A DNA stretch of 34,636 nt from Gemmatimonadota bacterium. Its GTDB lineage: Bacteria > Gemmatimonadota > Gemmatimonadetes > Longimicrobiales > Gaopeijiaceae. Made by a program: the position numbers and the translations under genes. The stretch covers positions 1 to 34,636 of the forward strand of contig QJYK01000338.1 of the NCBI GenBank assembly GCA_003248075.1, given 5' to 3'. Numbering within the stretch: the stretch's first letter is position 1; each line of letters starts with the position of its first letter. The notes under the pieces were generated by a model that saw nothing but the letters and a program-made list of their open reading frames with translations, was not told the origin of the DNA and ran no database searches. This document shows positions 1-9,280 of the stretch, in pieces.

Positions 1-1
1 C

Positions 2-1888
2 CAGCAGCTCTCGCGCGTTCTCGCGCTCCAGACCTCGAAGTACATGATGGCCGCGTGGCGGGTCACGGGTGAGCCCCAGATCCCGGCGGCGCGCGCCGCG
101 GCGCAGGGCAAGCTCGACCTGGAGACGCTGCAGCGCTGGATCCGCTTCCTGGCCAAGGAGCCGAAGAACTACCCGTTCGTGAAGCCGTGGCAGGAGATGC
201 TCGCTGACGACGGCGGCACCGAGGAACGCGCGCAGGCGCTCGCGGACGACTTCCAGCGCCTCGTGCTCGAGGTCTCCGCGGAGCAGAAGAAGCTAGAGGA
301 GCGGAACCGGAAGATCATCGCGAAGGGGACGCCGCTGGAGGAGGTGAAGTCGACGCCGATGCCCAACGGCTTCGAGAGCTTCTTCGATCAGCACCAGCTC
401 GAGCTCGACACGATGGAGCGGGAGCGGTTCAACCTCTTCCTGGACATGTTCCGCTTCGACCTCGACAATCAGCTGGACACGTTCTTCCCGGAGCCGGGCC
501 TGTTCGTCTTCCGCGGCTGGTCGCTGGAGCGACAGCTGAGCCGCGTTTCGGCCGACCACGTGACCGCGACGCGGGAGGAGATCGACAAGCTGGAGAAGGA
601 CCTCCCGGACCTGCCGTTCGTGATGGGCGTCGAGGACAAGCCGGAGGAGGATCTCACCGAAATCGGGCTTCATATCCGCGGCAATCCGAAGAATCTCGGC
701 GAGAAGGTCCCCGCCGGCTTCCCGCTCGTCCTGTCGGGGCCCGACCCGAAGCCATTTGAGGACGGCAGCGGAAGGCTGGAGCTGGCGGAGGCCATCGCCA
801 CCCACCCGCTCACCGCACGTGTCATCGTGAATCGCGTGTGGCGTTGGCACATGGGCTCGGGGATCGTCGACACGCCCAGCAACTTCGGGAAGGCCGGCGA
901 CCGCCCGTCGAACCCGGAGCTCCTCGAGTGGCTCACCAGCCGCTTCGTGGAGAACGGCATGTCGCTCAAGCAGCTCCACAAGGATATCATGCTCACCGCG
1001 GCCTATCAGCGGACCACCGTCCGGGACGCGGCCAACGAACGCGTGGACGGTGCGAACCGATTCTACTGGCGGGCCAACCGTCAGCGCCTCGACGCCGAGG
1101 GGATCCGCGACGCGCTCCTGTCCGTGGCGGGGACGCTCGACCCGAAGGTCGGCGGCAAGTCGATGCGCATCGCGGACGGAGAGAACGTGCGCCGGACGCT
1201 CTACTCGGAGGTGAGCCGCTTCCAGCTCGACGAATACCTGCAGATCTTCGACTTCCCCAACCCGGGAATCACCGCAGAGCGGCGATTCACCACGAACGTG
1301 CCGCTGCAGAGCCTGTTCTTCATGAACAGCGAGTTCGTGCGCGTGCAGGCCGAGCATCTCGTGCGCCGGCTCGCGGCGAAGGCCGCCGAGACATCTGTGG
1401 CCCAGGAGCAGGGCGGCGCCGCGCACCAGGGGGACGGCGGCGCGGATCCCGCGCCTCAGGAAGCGCCGAAGGACACCCTCGCCGCGAAGGACTCGATTCC
1501 CGAGTCGTTCGACGACCGCGCGATGATCCGGATCGCCTATCCACTGCTCTACGGACGCCCGGTCACCGAGACGGAGGTGGAGGCCGGCCTCGCGTTCCTC
1601 GGTGAGCAGCGCGCGTCCCACCTGCCCAAGGAGCTCGCGGCGATCGACAGCGTACGTGCGGCGGAGAAGGCCGAGGCCGAGAAGAAGGCGACGGCCGCCG
1701 CGGCGGACTCGACGGCGACAATGGTCGGGGTGGAGGGGGACACGGCGGCGGACCCGGGCGCGGAGCCGTCCGACGAAGAACGTCCCGAGGACCGTCAGGC
1801 GCTCGCCGAGCGCCGCGCCTCCATGAAGGCCTGGGTGCAGTATGTGCGCGCGCTCTTCAGCGCCGCCGAGTTCCGGTTCATCGACTAG
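2..1888 (+). CDS. DUF1549/DUF1553 (PSD1-type) protein, 5' end outside window
   Basis: The reading frame is open to the left edge (first whole codon at base 2), so the N-terminus is missing; the ATG at 44 is internal. The visible 628 residues begin at the end of a DUF1549-like segment and continue into a DUF1553 (PSD1) domain. That domain shows a GLHIRGNP motif, the FPLVL and GSGRLELAEAI segments, the hallmark TARVIVNRVWRWHMG, and then the YQRTT block. Proteins of this type are large, often exported, and commonly carry a cytochrome-like PSCyt1 domain further upstream, which cannot be seen here. Their biochemical function is not established. The C-terminal third carries two low-complexity Ala/Glu/Gly/Asp-rich stretches (about bases 1390-1480 and 1650-1800), unlike the compact core. 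DUF1501 follows 12 bp downstream, the usual pairing, so the two are probably co-transcribed and act together. Confidence 0.88.
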   Translation, partial: QQLSRVLALQTSKYMMAAWRVTGEPQIPAARAAAQGKLDLETLQRWIRFLAKEPKNYPFVKPWQEMLADDGGTEERAQALADDFQRLVLEVSAEQKKLEERNRKIIAKGTPLEEVKSTPMPNGFESFFDQHQLELDTMERERFNLFLDMFRFDLDNQLDTFFPEPGLFVFRGWSLERQLSRVSADHVTATREEIDKLEKDLPDLPFVMGVEDKPEEDLTEIGLHIRGNPKNLGEKVPAGFPLVLSGPDPKPFEDGSGRLELAEAIATHPLTARVIVNRVWRWHMGSGIVDTPSNFGKAGDRPSNPELLEWLTSRFVENGMSLKQLHKDIMLTAAYQRTTVRDAANERVDGANRFYWRANRQRLDAEGIRDALLSVAGTLDPKVGGKSMRIADGENVRRTLYSEVSRFQLDEYLQIFDFPNPGITAERRFTTNVPLQSLFFMNSEFVRVQAEHLVRRLAAKAAETSVAQEQGGAAHQGDGGADPAPQEAPKDTLAAKDSIPESFDDRAMIRIAYPLLYGRPVTETEVEAGLAFLGEQRASHLPKELAAIDSVRAAEKAEAEKKATAAAADSTATMVGVEGDTAADPGAEPSDEERPEDRQALAERRASMKAWVQYVRALFSAAEFRFID

Positions 1889-1900
1889 CGGGGAGCCCCC

Positions 1901-3394
1901 ATGTCGCACAGACATTCCCACGACCACGACGACCAGGCCTGCGGTTGCCGTCACGAGCAGCCCCTCACGCGGCGCGAGGCGCTCAAGACCATGGGCGCCG
2001 GCTTCGGCATGATGGCGTTCGCCAGCATGGTCGGCGCCTCGGTGGCGGAGGCGTCCAGTGGGATCCTGTCCGCGGCGGGCACCCTGCTGCCCAAGACCGA
2101 CTTCGCGCCACGCGCGAAGAACGTGATCTTCCTGTTCATGAACGGGGGCGTCTCGCAGGTCGACACCTTCGATCCGAAGCCCGAGCTCGACAAGTACCAT
2201 GGGCAGCCGATCCCGACCGGTACGATCAAGACCGAGCGCAGGACCGGCTCGCTCATGAAGTCGCCGTTCTCGTTCAAGCGCTACGGCCAGGCCGGCACTC
2301 CCATCTCCGAGCTGTGGCCCCACGTCGGCTCCGTGGCGGACGACATCTGCGTCGTCAACTCGATGTACACGGACATCCCGAACCACGAGCCGTCCCTGCT
2401 CATGATGAACACGGGACACATCCAGGTCGGGCGACCGTCGCTCGGCTCGTGGCTCACCTACGGTCTGGGCACCGAGAACGAGAACCTCCCGGGCTTCGTG
2501 GTGCTGTGCCCGGACCAGCCGACCGTGGTGGGTCCGCCGCTGTGGAGCAACGCGTTCCTGCCGGCGATCCACCAGGGCACGTTCATCTCGGACAAGGTGC
2601 CTCGCCGCGAGAAGGACTTCGATCCCCACGAGCTGATCCCGAACATCCACTCGGAGAGCGTCGCGCTCGATGACCAGCGCCGAGAGGTCGACCTGGTGGA
2701 GCGGCTCAACCGGCTGCACATGCAGCAGCTCGAGGAGCAGGACCCGCAGATCGAGGGCGCGATCCAGGCGATGGAGACCGCCTACCGTATGCAAACCGAG
2801 GCGCCCGACGTCTTCGACATCCGCAAGGAGTCGGTAGCGACGCAGAAGCTCTACGGCCCGGGAAGCACTGCGCGGGGCTGTCTCACCGCGGTGCGGCTCA
2901 TCGAGCAGGGTGTGCGCATCGTGCAGGTGTACTACGCCAAGGGCGACCCGTGGGACCACCACGCGGACATCTTCGAGCACCGCAAGAACGCGCACGATTC
3001 CGACCAGGCGTTCGCAGCGGTCATCAAGGACCTGAAGTCGCGCGGGCTCTTCGAGGACACGCTGGTGGTGTGCGGCACCGAGTTCGGGCGCACCCCCGTG
3101 CTCGAGACGGGTGGCGGTGGCGCCGGGGGCCGCGTGGTCAACGGCCGTGACCACAACCCGTTCGGCTTCTCCGTGTGGCTCGCCGGCGGCGGCATCAAGG
3201 GCGGGATGACCTACGGCCGCACGGACGACTTCGGCTTCAAGGCGATCGAGAACCCGGTCCACGTGCACGACCTGCACGCGACGATCCTCTACCTCATGGG
3301 GATCGACCACGAGAAGCTGACCTACAACTACAGCGGTCGGGACTTCCGCCTCACCGACGTCGCCGGAAAGGTCATCCACGACATCATCGCCTGA
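1901..3394 (+). CDS. DUF1501 family protein, Tat-exported
   Basis: A 497-residue protein starting at ATG 1901 with a GGGGAG ribosome-binding site about 6 bases upstream. A twin-arginine signal is visible: TRREALKTMG around residues 23-32, followed by a hydrophobic stretch ending near VAEA. Ahead of it is an unusual His/Asp/Cys-rich tail (HRHSHDHDD, then CGC). The mature part has the DUF1501 hallmarks: NVIFLFMNGGVSQVDTFDPKP, the segment NHEPSLLMMNTG, GTEFGRTP, and NGRDHNP near the C-terminus. DUF1501 belongs to the alkaline phosphatase/sulfatase-like fold group, but its substrate is unknown. It sits directly behind the DUF1553 gene, the standard two-gene arrangement in Planctomycetes, Verrucomicrobia and Gemmatimonadota. 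I infer an export-dependent partner of the DUF1553 protein. Confidence 0.9.
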   Translation: MSHRHSHDHDDQACGCRHEQPLTRREALKTMGAGFGMMAFASMVGASVAEASSGILSAAGTLLPKTDFAPRAKNVIFLFMNGGVSQVDTFDPKPELDKYHGQPIPTGTIKTERRTGSLMKSPFSFKRYGQAGTPISELWPHVGSVADDICVVNSMYTDIPNHEPSLLMMNTGHIQVGRPSLGSWLTYGLGTENENLPGFVVLCPDQPTVVGPPLWSNAFLPAIHQGTFISDKVPRREKDFDPHELIPNIHSESVALDDQRREVDLVERLNRLHMQQLEEQDPQIEGAIQAMETAYRMQTEAPDVFDIRKESVATQKLYGPGSTARGCLTAVRLIEQGVRIVQVYYAKGDPWDHHADIFEHRKNAHDSDQAFAAVIKDLKSRGLFEDTLVVCGTEFGRTPVLETGGGGAGGRVVNGRDHNPFGFSVWLAGGGIKGGMTYGRTDDFGFKAIENPVHVHDLHATILYLMGIDHEKLTYNYSGRDFRLTDVAGKVIHDIIA

Positions 3395-3516
3395 GCCCGG
3401 CCAAGGGGCGTTCGGGGTGTGGAGCGCGTGCGACGGCGTGGCCACGGCGTGATCCGCCCCGCCGTAGTACATTGGCGAGTCCCCCGTACCGCATCCTCCG
3501 AGCCGATGGCCGTCGC

Positions 3517-4968
3517 ATGACCCGTGTCTCCGCGCTTCTCGCCCTGGGCGTCACCCTCGTTTTCCCGGGCGGGTCTTCCGCACAGGACGCGCCGGACGAG
3601 CTCGCCGCGCGCCGTGCGGCGCTCGCCGAGCGACTCGACAGCGGGGTCGTCGTGTCGTTCGGGGGGGTGTACCCCTCGTCCCATTGGCCTCCGTTCTATC
3701 AGCTCCCGGCCTTCCGGTACCTTACCGGCTTTCTGGAGTCGGACGCCGCCTTCACCCTGGTGAAGCGCGCGGACGGGTCATTGACTTCCACCCTCTTCGT
3801 GGCGCGTCCGGACCCCCGCGGTGCGCTGTACGACGGCGACCGGGCCACGCCGGCGGAGGCAGCGCAGGCCCTCGGGCTCGAGGCGCGGCTCATGGAGGAG
3901 CTCGAGGCGTACGTCGAGGGCCTCGTAGCCGGCGGGCTTCCGCTCTACTCGATCGGGGACTTCCAGTCGAACGAGTTCAGCCGGGGCGACTCGCTCACCG
4001 CCGGCCGGGCGTTCGTGCGAACCCTTCAGGCGCGGCACCGCGGTCTCGACGTCCAGGAGATCAACGGGTGGATCGATGCGCTCCGGGCCCGCAAGAGCCC
4101 GGCGGAGCAGGAGAAGGTCCGCCGCGCGGCCGAGGTGTCCTCACGCGCGCACGAGGCCGCGATGCGCGCCATCCGGCCGGGGATCCGGGAGAGCGAGATC
4201 CAGGCGGTCATGGAGGCCGAGTACCGCCGTCTGGGAGCGGACCGTCCCGGGTACTCGTCGATCGTGGGCTCAGGCCCGAACTCGACCGTGCTCCACTACC
4301 CCGCGGGCACGCGCGCGGCGCGCTCGGGCGAGGTGGTGCTCATGGACGCGGCGGCGTATGTCGACGGTTACTCGGCGGACATCACGCGAACCGTGCCGGT
4401 CGACCGCACGTTCACGGAGGAACAGAAGGACGTGTACCGCGTCGTTCTGGCCGCGCAGAAGGCGGCGGAGCGGCAGATCCGGGTGGGTGCCGCGAGGGGC
4501 GCGGCGACGGATTCGGCTTATGGGGTGCTCAAGGAGGGACTCGTCCGCCTGGGGCTGATCGAATCGGTGGACGCCTCCTTCGACGCGCCGCCGGGCCTGT
4601 GCCCCGGGACGTGGGCGAACGCCGACGGGAGCTGTCCGCAGTGGTACCTCTACGTCTACCACGGCTTCATCCACGGGATCGGTCTGGACGTGCACGATCC
4701 CTCGGTGGCCCGGGTCTTCGGCGACGGCGAGACCTTCACGATCGAGCCCGGGATCTACGTGCGCGAGCGGGTCTTCGCTGACCTGCCGGACACGCCCCGG
4801 AACCGCCGGCTGATCGACCACGCGCGGACTTCGGCGCTCCGTTACCGCAACGTCGGTGTGCGCATCGAGGACGACTATCTGCTCACCTCCCGGGGCTTGG
4901 AGCGGCTCTCCGACGCACCCAGGGAGATCGAGGAGATCGAGGCCCTCAGGAAGAACCTCGTGATGTGA
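3517..4968 (+). CDS. Exported M24 family metallopeptidase (Xaa-Pro aminopeptidase-like)
   Basis: The frame is open from 3175, but the ATG at 3517 is preferred because it gives a clean signal peptide (MTRVSALLALGVTLVFPGGSSA). The predicted protein has 483 residues. An N-terminal creatinase/aminopeptidase P-like domain (about 25-190) precedes the M24 pita-bread domain (about 200-480). The five metal ligands are all visible: D277 (VLMDAAAY), D288 (SADITRT), H386 (HGFIHGIG), E410 (TIEPGIYV) and E451 (VRIEDDYL). It therefore should be an active dinuclear-metal peptidase that removes N-terminal residues before proline, in the periplasm or outside the cell. Its last 23 bases overlap the convergent propeller gene on the other strand. 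Exact specificity (aminopeptidase P or dipeptidase) cannot be read from the sequence. Confidence 0.9.
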   Translation: MTRVSALLALGVTLVFPGGSSAQDAPDELAARRAALAERLDSGVVVSFGGVYPSSHWPPFYQLPAFRYLTGFLESDAAFTLVKRADGSLTSTLFVARPDPRGALYDGDRATPAEAAQALGLEARLMEELEAYVEGLVAGGLPLYSIGDFQSNEFSRGDSLTAGRAFVRTLQARHRGLDVQEINGWIDALRARKSPAEQEKVRRAAEVSSRAHEAAMRAIRPGIRESEIQAVMEAEYRRLGADRPGYSSIVGSGPNSTVLHYPAGTRAARSGEVVLMDAAAYVDGYSADITRTVPVDRTFTEEQKDVYRVVLAAQKAAERQIRVGAARGAATDSAYGVLKEGLVRLGLIESVDASFDAPPGLCPGTWANADGSCPQWYLYVYHGFIHGIGLDVHDPSVARVFGDGETFTIEPGIYVRERVFADLPDTPRNRRLIDHARTSALRYRNVGVRIEDDYLLTSRGLERLSDAPREIEEIEALRKNLVM

Positions 4969-6091
4969 GTGAGCTCAGGGCGGGGGACCGATACTGCTCG
5001 AGCGTCTCCAGACCGACCTCGTCTCGAACGACCGCGTAGACGCCGCGCTCGGTCACCGCGACGATGCGCCGTCCAGAGGGCAGATGGACCTCGGTCGCGC
5101 GCTCGCCCCCCGCATCGAAGACATCGTACACGCGAGCCTGCTCCGGCGCCGTGGACCGTGCCACCCAGGTACGTTGGCCCGGGCCCGGAACAGCCGAGCC
5201 AGGCTCGAACGGGGGGTGCACATCCGCGAACTCCGTGGTCGCCACGAGGCGTGCGAGCTGCTGCCCGGAGGCCCTCGGCGCATGACCTACGCCCCCATCG
5301 GCGCCCCGTCCGCTCATGGGGCTCGTCTCCAGGAAACGCTCCACGAACGTGCGCTTTTCCTCGTCGGTGACGGGGCGGCGATGCGCGTCGACCTGGGGCC
5401 CCGGCTCCGGGCCGGTCGGGCCGATGCGCTCGAGTCGATAGGGTCGGGAGCGAATCACGGCTGGGGTCTGGCCGGCGTCGACGACCCAGTCGTCCTGCGC
5501 TGCGAACCCCACCACCGGGATCCGGATCTCCCGGGCTGGGCCCTGGTCCGACCGCCGTCGGCTGCCCAGCACGTGCGCGATGACTTCGACCCGGTCGGTC
5601 TGCGGATCCCACAGGGCCAGTCGCACCGAGTCGTCGGGTAGCGGGGTCTGCTCGGTCCAACTCGGGATCGCGTACAGGAGGCGACCCGCGGCGTCGGCCC
5701 AGCGGGCTCCGAGCACGCCCGGCCTCGCGGCGGGAAAAGTCCGCCGAATGCCACCCTCCGGGTCGACCACGGAGAAGCGGCTGTTCCCCTGGTCCACGAC
5801 CAGCGTCGAGTCCCCGAGGTACGGGATCAACGCCGCCGGCAGTCGGATCTCCTGGGGACCGGAGCCGGGGCCCGCCGTCTGCACCACCGAGCCCTCGCCC
5901 ATGTCGACGATCACGAGCCGCTCCTCGATCCAGTCGACCACCAGCAACCGACCCGACGCGAGCTCGCGTACGCCGCGCACCTGGGAAAAGGCCGAGGGAA
6001 GCGATGCGGCCGGGCGGTCCAAAGTGACGGACTGAGCCGTCATCGTCGCGGGCAGGCTGCAGCATGACAGCGCGAGAACGATGAGCTTCAT
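4946..6091 (-). CDS. Exported 6-bladed beta-propeller-like protein
   Basis: The frame opens at 6196, but the ATG at 6091 is chosen because it yields a signal peptide (MKLIVLALSCCSLPATMTAQ) and has GTGAGG about 8 bases upstream. The product has 381 residues. The mature part contains repeated beta-strand units of propeller type, such as VRELASGRLLVVDW, TLVVDQGNSRFSVVDPEG and WVVDAGQTPAVI. It also has a C-terminal GVYAVVRDEVGLETLEQYR element that recurs in Gemmatimonadota propeller proteins. No catalytic motif is evident; ligand binding or a structural role is likely. It lies 144 bp behind the ADOP permease on the same strand and may share its transcript. Its 3' end overlaps the M24 gene by 23 bp on the opposite strand. 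Confidence 0.75.
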   Translation of the reverse strand: MKLIVLALSCCSLPATMTAQSVTLDRPAASLPSAFSQVRGVRELASGRLLVVDWIEERLVIVDMGEGSVVQTAGPGSGPQEIRLPAALIPYLGDSTLVVDQGNSRFSVVDPEGGIRRTFPAARPGVLGARWADAAGRLLYAIPSWTEQTPLPDDSVRLALWDPQTDRVEVIAHVLGSRRRSDQGPAREIRIPVVGFAAQDDWVVDAGQTPAVIRSRPYRLERIGPTGPEPGPQVDAHRRPVTDEEKRTFVERFLETSPMSGRGADGGVGHAPRASGQQLARLVATTEFADVHPPFEPGSAVPGPGQRTWVARSTAPEQARVYDVFDAGGERATEVHLPSGRRIVAVTERGVYAVVRDEVGLETLEQYRSPALSSLTSRGSS

Positions 6092-6205
6092 TGGCGGCCT
6101 CACGGAAGGGGTCGATGCCCTCTGCGATGCGTCCCTGGACGTCTGGGTTGCCGGGTCCGGGGTCCATCGGGTCCGTTCGCGGTTCTGGACCTTCACGAGA
6201 TGGAC

Positions 6206-6237
6206 GAGCCGGCGGACGTCACGGTGGGCTCCGGCTC
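6206..6237 (-). terminator. Inverted repeat at the end of the ADOP gene
   Basis: GAGCCGG (6206-6212) and CCGGCTC (6231-6237) form a perfect 7-bp stem with an 18-nt loop that overlaps the permease stop codon on the minus strand. There is no following T-run, so it is at best a weak terminator or an mRNA 3'-end stabiliser before the propeller gene. Confidence 0.25.
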
Positions 6238-8926
6238 ATTCGGCCCTGAGGATCTCCGTCGGGGAGGTTCGCGCAGCCGCGACGCCCGGCCGAAGCGCCG
6301 CGATGGCCGCGACGAGGAGGAGACCCAGACCGGCCGCACCGACCGCCAGGGGGTCGGCGGGATCGACCCGGAACAACAGGTCACGGCCCGCACGCGCGAG
6401 GGTCACCGAGGCCCCCAGCCCCACCGCGACGCCGGCCGAGGTCCACCAGAGGGTGTGCCGCAGAGCCGACCACAGTAAGCGGCCCCGCGGCGCTCCGAGC
6501 GCCGCCCTCACGCCCAGCTCGGCGCGGCGTTGAGCCACGTCGAACCCCACGACCGCATACAGCCCGAGGGACGCGACGGCCAGGGCCAGCGCGCCGAAAA
6601 GGGTGAACATGGTGGCCCCGAGCCTCCAGGAGCCGCTGCGGGACGCGATCAGATCGGTCAACGGGGTCACCGACGCGAAGCGCGCCCCGGGCACGGACGC
6701 GAGCAACGTCCGGCGCACCGGCTCGATCAGGGCGATGGGGTCGGACGACGCCCGCACGAGCAGGGTCTGCGGTGCTTGTGCGGCGGGATGACCCGGCGGC
6801 AGGTAGAAGATCGGCGACTCGTCGTCGACGAGCTCGGCGGCGCTGTGATTCTCCAGCACCCCCACCACACGGGTACACGTATCCTCTCCGGAGCCTTCCA
6901 CCAGGAGGCACTGCCCGAGGGGGTCTTCGGAGCCGAAGGCCCGGGCGGCGAGGTCCTCGGTCAGGATGGTCACGCGCGGTGCGGACGGTCCGACGTCGGC
7001 TGGAGTGAAGCCGCGTCCGCGCGATACGTTCATGCCCATCGTGCGGAAGTAGTCGGGGGAGGCCACGTAGTAGTACGGTCCGCGCGGAGCCTGCACCGTA
7101 TCCCCGGCTCGGCGGAGCAGGGTGAGGCCCCACAGGCCCTCGAGCGGTGCGAGGCTGGCCACCGCCACGGACGCTACCCCCGGAGCACCCCGAAGCCGCT
7201 CCATGGCCAGGGTGACGGCGACGGAGGTCTCGTCCGTGAAGGAGCCGTCGTCCGACTCCAGGCGTGCGACGAGCACGCCCTCCGGCTCGAAGCCCAGGTC
7301 GAGGCGATGCACCGCTGACAGGCTGCGTAGGAAGAGTCCCGCTCCGGTGAGCAGGACCACCGAGAGCGCGACCTGCGCGAGCAGCAGCGCCGACCTCAGC
7401 CTTCCCGTGGCCGGCGACGATCGCTCACCGTCCCGCAGGTCCCGAGCGACGTCGGGACGTGCCGCCTGGAGAGACGGGACCAGGCCGGCCGCAAGCGCCG
7501 ACGTGATGGCCGCCGCCGTCGCGAACAGATAGACGCGAGGGCTTCGGAGGGCATCTCCGGGGTCCAGATCGGTCAGCAGCGTTCGATACACGAGCATGCT
7601 ACCCCACCGCGAGGCGGCCAGGGCCACCAGGCCCGCGGTCAGGGCGAGCACCAGGCTCTCCACGAGGAGCTGAACGAAGAGGTGGCCGCGCGATACCCCG
7701 AGCGCGATGCGCACGGCGGACTCGCGCCGTCGGCGCACAGCGCGCAGGAGGAGGAGGTTCGCCACGTTCGCGCACGCGATGAGGAGCATCACGACCGAGA
7801 CACCGACCAGCCAACGCGACACCACGATCTCCGAGCCCGGGTTGGGGCCGCGGCCCGGGATCAGGGAGCCGAGGACGGCGCGGGCGTTCTCGTCGTAGCG
7901 GCCGGCAGCGACCTCGGCCACCCGACCGGCGCGGTGAGCGGCCGTGGCGGCGGCCTCGGCTGCTGCCACGGTCATCCCGGGCCTCAGCCGGGCCACGGCC
8001 GAGAACCAGTACCATCTACGCGCCGTCGTCCACCCGTCCCCCATCTCGGCGGACTGCATCGTGCGCAGCGGCAGCCAGAGGTCGACCGGGCCGATGGTGG
8101 GTCCGGTGAAGCCGGCCGGCGCCACGCCCACCACGGTATAACGCTCCCGACCGACGCGAAGCTCCCTCCCGATCACGGCGGGGTCGGCGCCGAAGCGCCG
8201 CTTCCAGAAGCCGTGACCGAGCACGGCCACCCGGCTTCCTCCCGTGACGCGGTCCTCCTCGGGGCCGAAGAATCGACCGACGCGCGGGCGGACTCCGAGG
8301 AGGTCGAAGAGGTGGCCATCGGCCATCTGGACGCGGACCCGCTCCGCGTCGTCACCCGATCCCATGGTCGCGCGGGTATTGGCGAAACCGGCCACAGAGA
8401 CGAACGCGCCGACGCCGGACATGTCCGTGAGGTCCGGGTAGGAGAACGCCGGGCTGATCACGCGGGTGCCCGTGAACGGGGACAGACGCTGGAAGTGGAC
8501 CTGCACGACCCGGTCCGCGTCCGACACGTAGGCTGGCGGGCGCAGGAGCAGCCGTTCGGCGATGCCGAACATGGTGGTGTTGGCGCCGATGCCGAGGGCG
8601 AGCGTGGCCACGACCGCGAGCGCGAATCCGGGGGCACGCCGAAAGCCCCGAAGCGCCCGGTCGACGCCCTGAGCGACCGCCGAGGCGAGATGCCCGTGCC
8701 TGCGCCGTTCGAGGCGCTCGCCCAGACCCGAGACGAGGACATCCGCCAGGGCTTTCGTTACGAAACGCACCCGTGCCACCGTCCGGGCCGCCCTCAGCTC
8801 GCGCAGTCGGTCCCCGAAATCCCGCTCGAGCTGTTCGCCGAAGCGGGCTCGGAAGTCCCGCGGGAATGCCCGCAGGGCCACGTGGAACAGCGCGGGCGCG
8901 AGGGGCGGTCTGTTCGCGGCGCGCAA
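6236..8926 (-). CDS. ADOP family ABC-type permease (MacB/FtsX-like)
   Basis: An 896-residue membrane protein of the ADOP family (acidobacterial-duplicated orphan permease). A short N-terminal cytosolic segment (about 1-80) is followed by TM1 (GFALAVVATLALGIGANTTM), a MacB-type periplasmic core, a three-TM FtsX block (around 370-490), a second TM plus periplasmic core, and a final FtsX block ending TSPTEILRAE. Such orphan permeases lack an adjacent ATPase, and none is encoded here. The start is TTG at 8926: no ATG fits, and a strong GGGAGG sits 5-6 bases upstream inside the preceding gene. The PadR stop codon abuts it directly (TGA then TTG), so translation is coupled. Function is probably mechanotransmission or export; the substrate is unknown. 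Confidence 0.9.
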   Translation of the reverse strand: MRAANRPPLAPALFHVALRAFPRDFRARFGEQLERDFGDRLRELRAARTVARVRFVTKALADVLVSGLGERLERRRHGHLASAVAQGVDRALRGFRRAPGFALAVVATLALGIGANTTMFGIAERLLLRPPAYVSDADRVVQVHFQRLSPFTGTRVISPAFSYPDLTDMSGVGAFVSVAGFANTRATMGSGDDAERVRVQMADGHLFDLLGVRPRVGRFFGPEEDRVTGGSRVAVLGHGFWKRRFGADPAVIGRELRVGRERYTVVGVAPAGFTGPTIGPVDLWLPLRTMQSAEMGDGWTTARRWYWFSAVARLRPGMTVAAAEAAATAAHRAGRVAEVAAGRYDENARAVLGSLIPGRGPNPGSEIVVSRWLVGVSVVMLLIACANVANLLLLRAVRRRRESAVRIALGVSRGHLFVQLLVESLVLALTAGLVALAASRWGSMLVYRTLLTDLDPGDALRSPRVYLFATAAAITSALAAGLVPSLQAARPDVARDLRDGERSSPATGRLRSALLLAQVALSVVLLTGAGLFLRSLSAVHRLDLGFEPEGVLVARLESDDGSFTDETSVAVTLAMERLRGAPGVASVAVASLAPLEGLWGLTLLRRAGDTVQAPRGPYYYVASPDYFRTMGMNVSRGRGFTPADVGPSAPRVTILTEDLAARAFGSEDPLGQCLLVEGSGEDTCTRVVGVLENHSAAELVDDESPIFYLPPGHPAAQAPQTLLVRASSDPIALIEPVRRTLLASVPGARFASVTPLTDLIASRSGSWRLGATMFTLFGALALAVASLGLYAVVGFDVAQRRAELGVRAALGAPRGRLLWSALRHTLWWTSAGVAVGLGASVTLARAGRDLLFRVDPADPLAVGAAGLGLLLVAAIAALRPGVAAARTSPTEILRAE

Positions 8927-9253
8927 TCAGACCTCCCGCGGCAGCACGCCCAGTCGGCGGCCCTCGTCCATGATCTGCGCCATCCTGTCCAGCTCCTCGC
9001 GCAGCGCGCCCCGACCCTCGGCGGTCAGCCGGTACCGTCGTCGCCTCGGGTCCTCGGGGTCCTCCCCGACCTCGAGGATGAGCCCCCTGCGCACGAGCTG
9101 AGCCAGCGCCCGATAGAGCGAACCGGGCAGCATTTCGATTCCGCCGCCGCTCCGTTCGGTGATCGCCTTGCCGATGCCGTAGCCATGGAGCGGCCCGTCG
9201 GTGAGCACGAGCAGCATACGCACGTGACGCTGGGTCAGGGGCTCGTCGCTCAC
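8927..9253 (-). CDS. PadR family transcriptional regulator
   Basis: A 108-residue winged-helix regulator. The frame runs upstream to 9403, but GTG 9253 is preferred: it has GGGAG 6 bases upstream and gives the normal PadR N-terminus (SDEPLTQRHVRMLLVL). An ATG at 9310 would place the start beyond the palindrome at 9281-9304. Family marks are LTDGPLHGYGI in helix 1-2, the recognition helix region GSLYRALAQLVRRGLI, and the wing DPRRRRYRLTAEGR, then a short C-terminal dimerisation helix. PadR genes habitually precede ADOP permeases, as here, where the two abut. It most likely represses its own operon through the upstream palindrome and responds to an unknown small molecule. Confidence 0.88.
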   Translation of the reverse strand: MSDEPLTQRHVRMLLVLTDGPLHGYGIGKAITERSGGGIEMLPGSLYRALAQLVRRGLILEVGEDPEDPRRRRYRLTAEGRGALREELDRMAQIMDEGRRLGVLPREV

Positions 9254-9280
9254 GTCGGTCTCCCTTCCTGGTCGATAGTC

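Noticed and set aside
293-3472. Very long minus-strand open frame (about 1059 codons) opposite the DUF1553 and DUF1501 genes
   Set aside because: It is a product of the high GC third-position bias of the plus-strand genes; the translation is Arg/Val/Leu/His-rich with no recognisable domain, while the plus strand has clear families.
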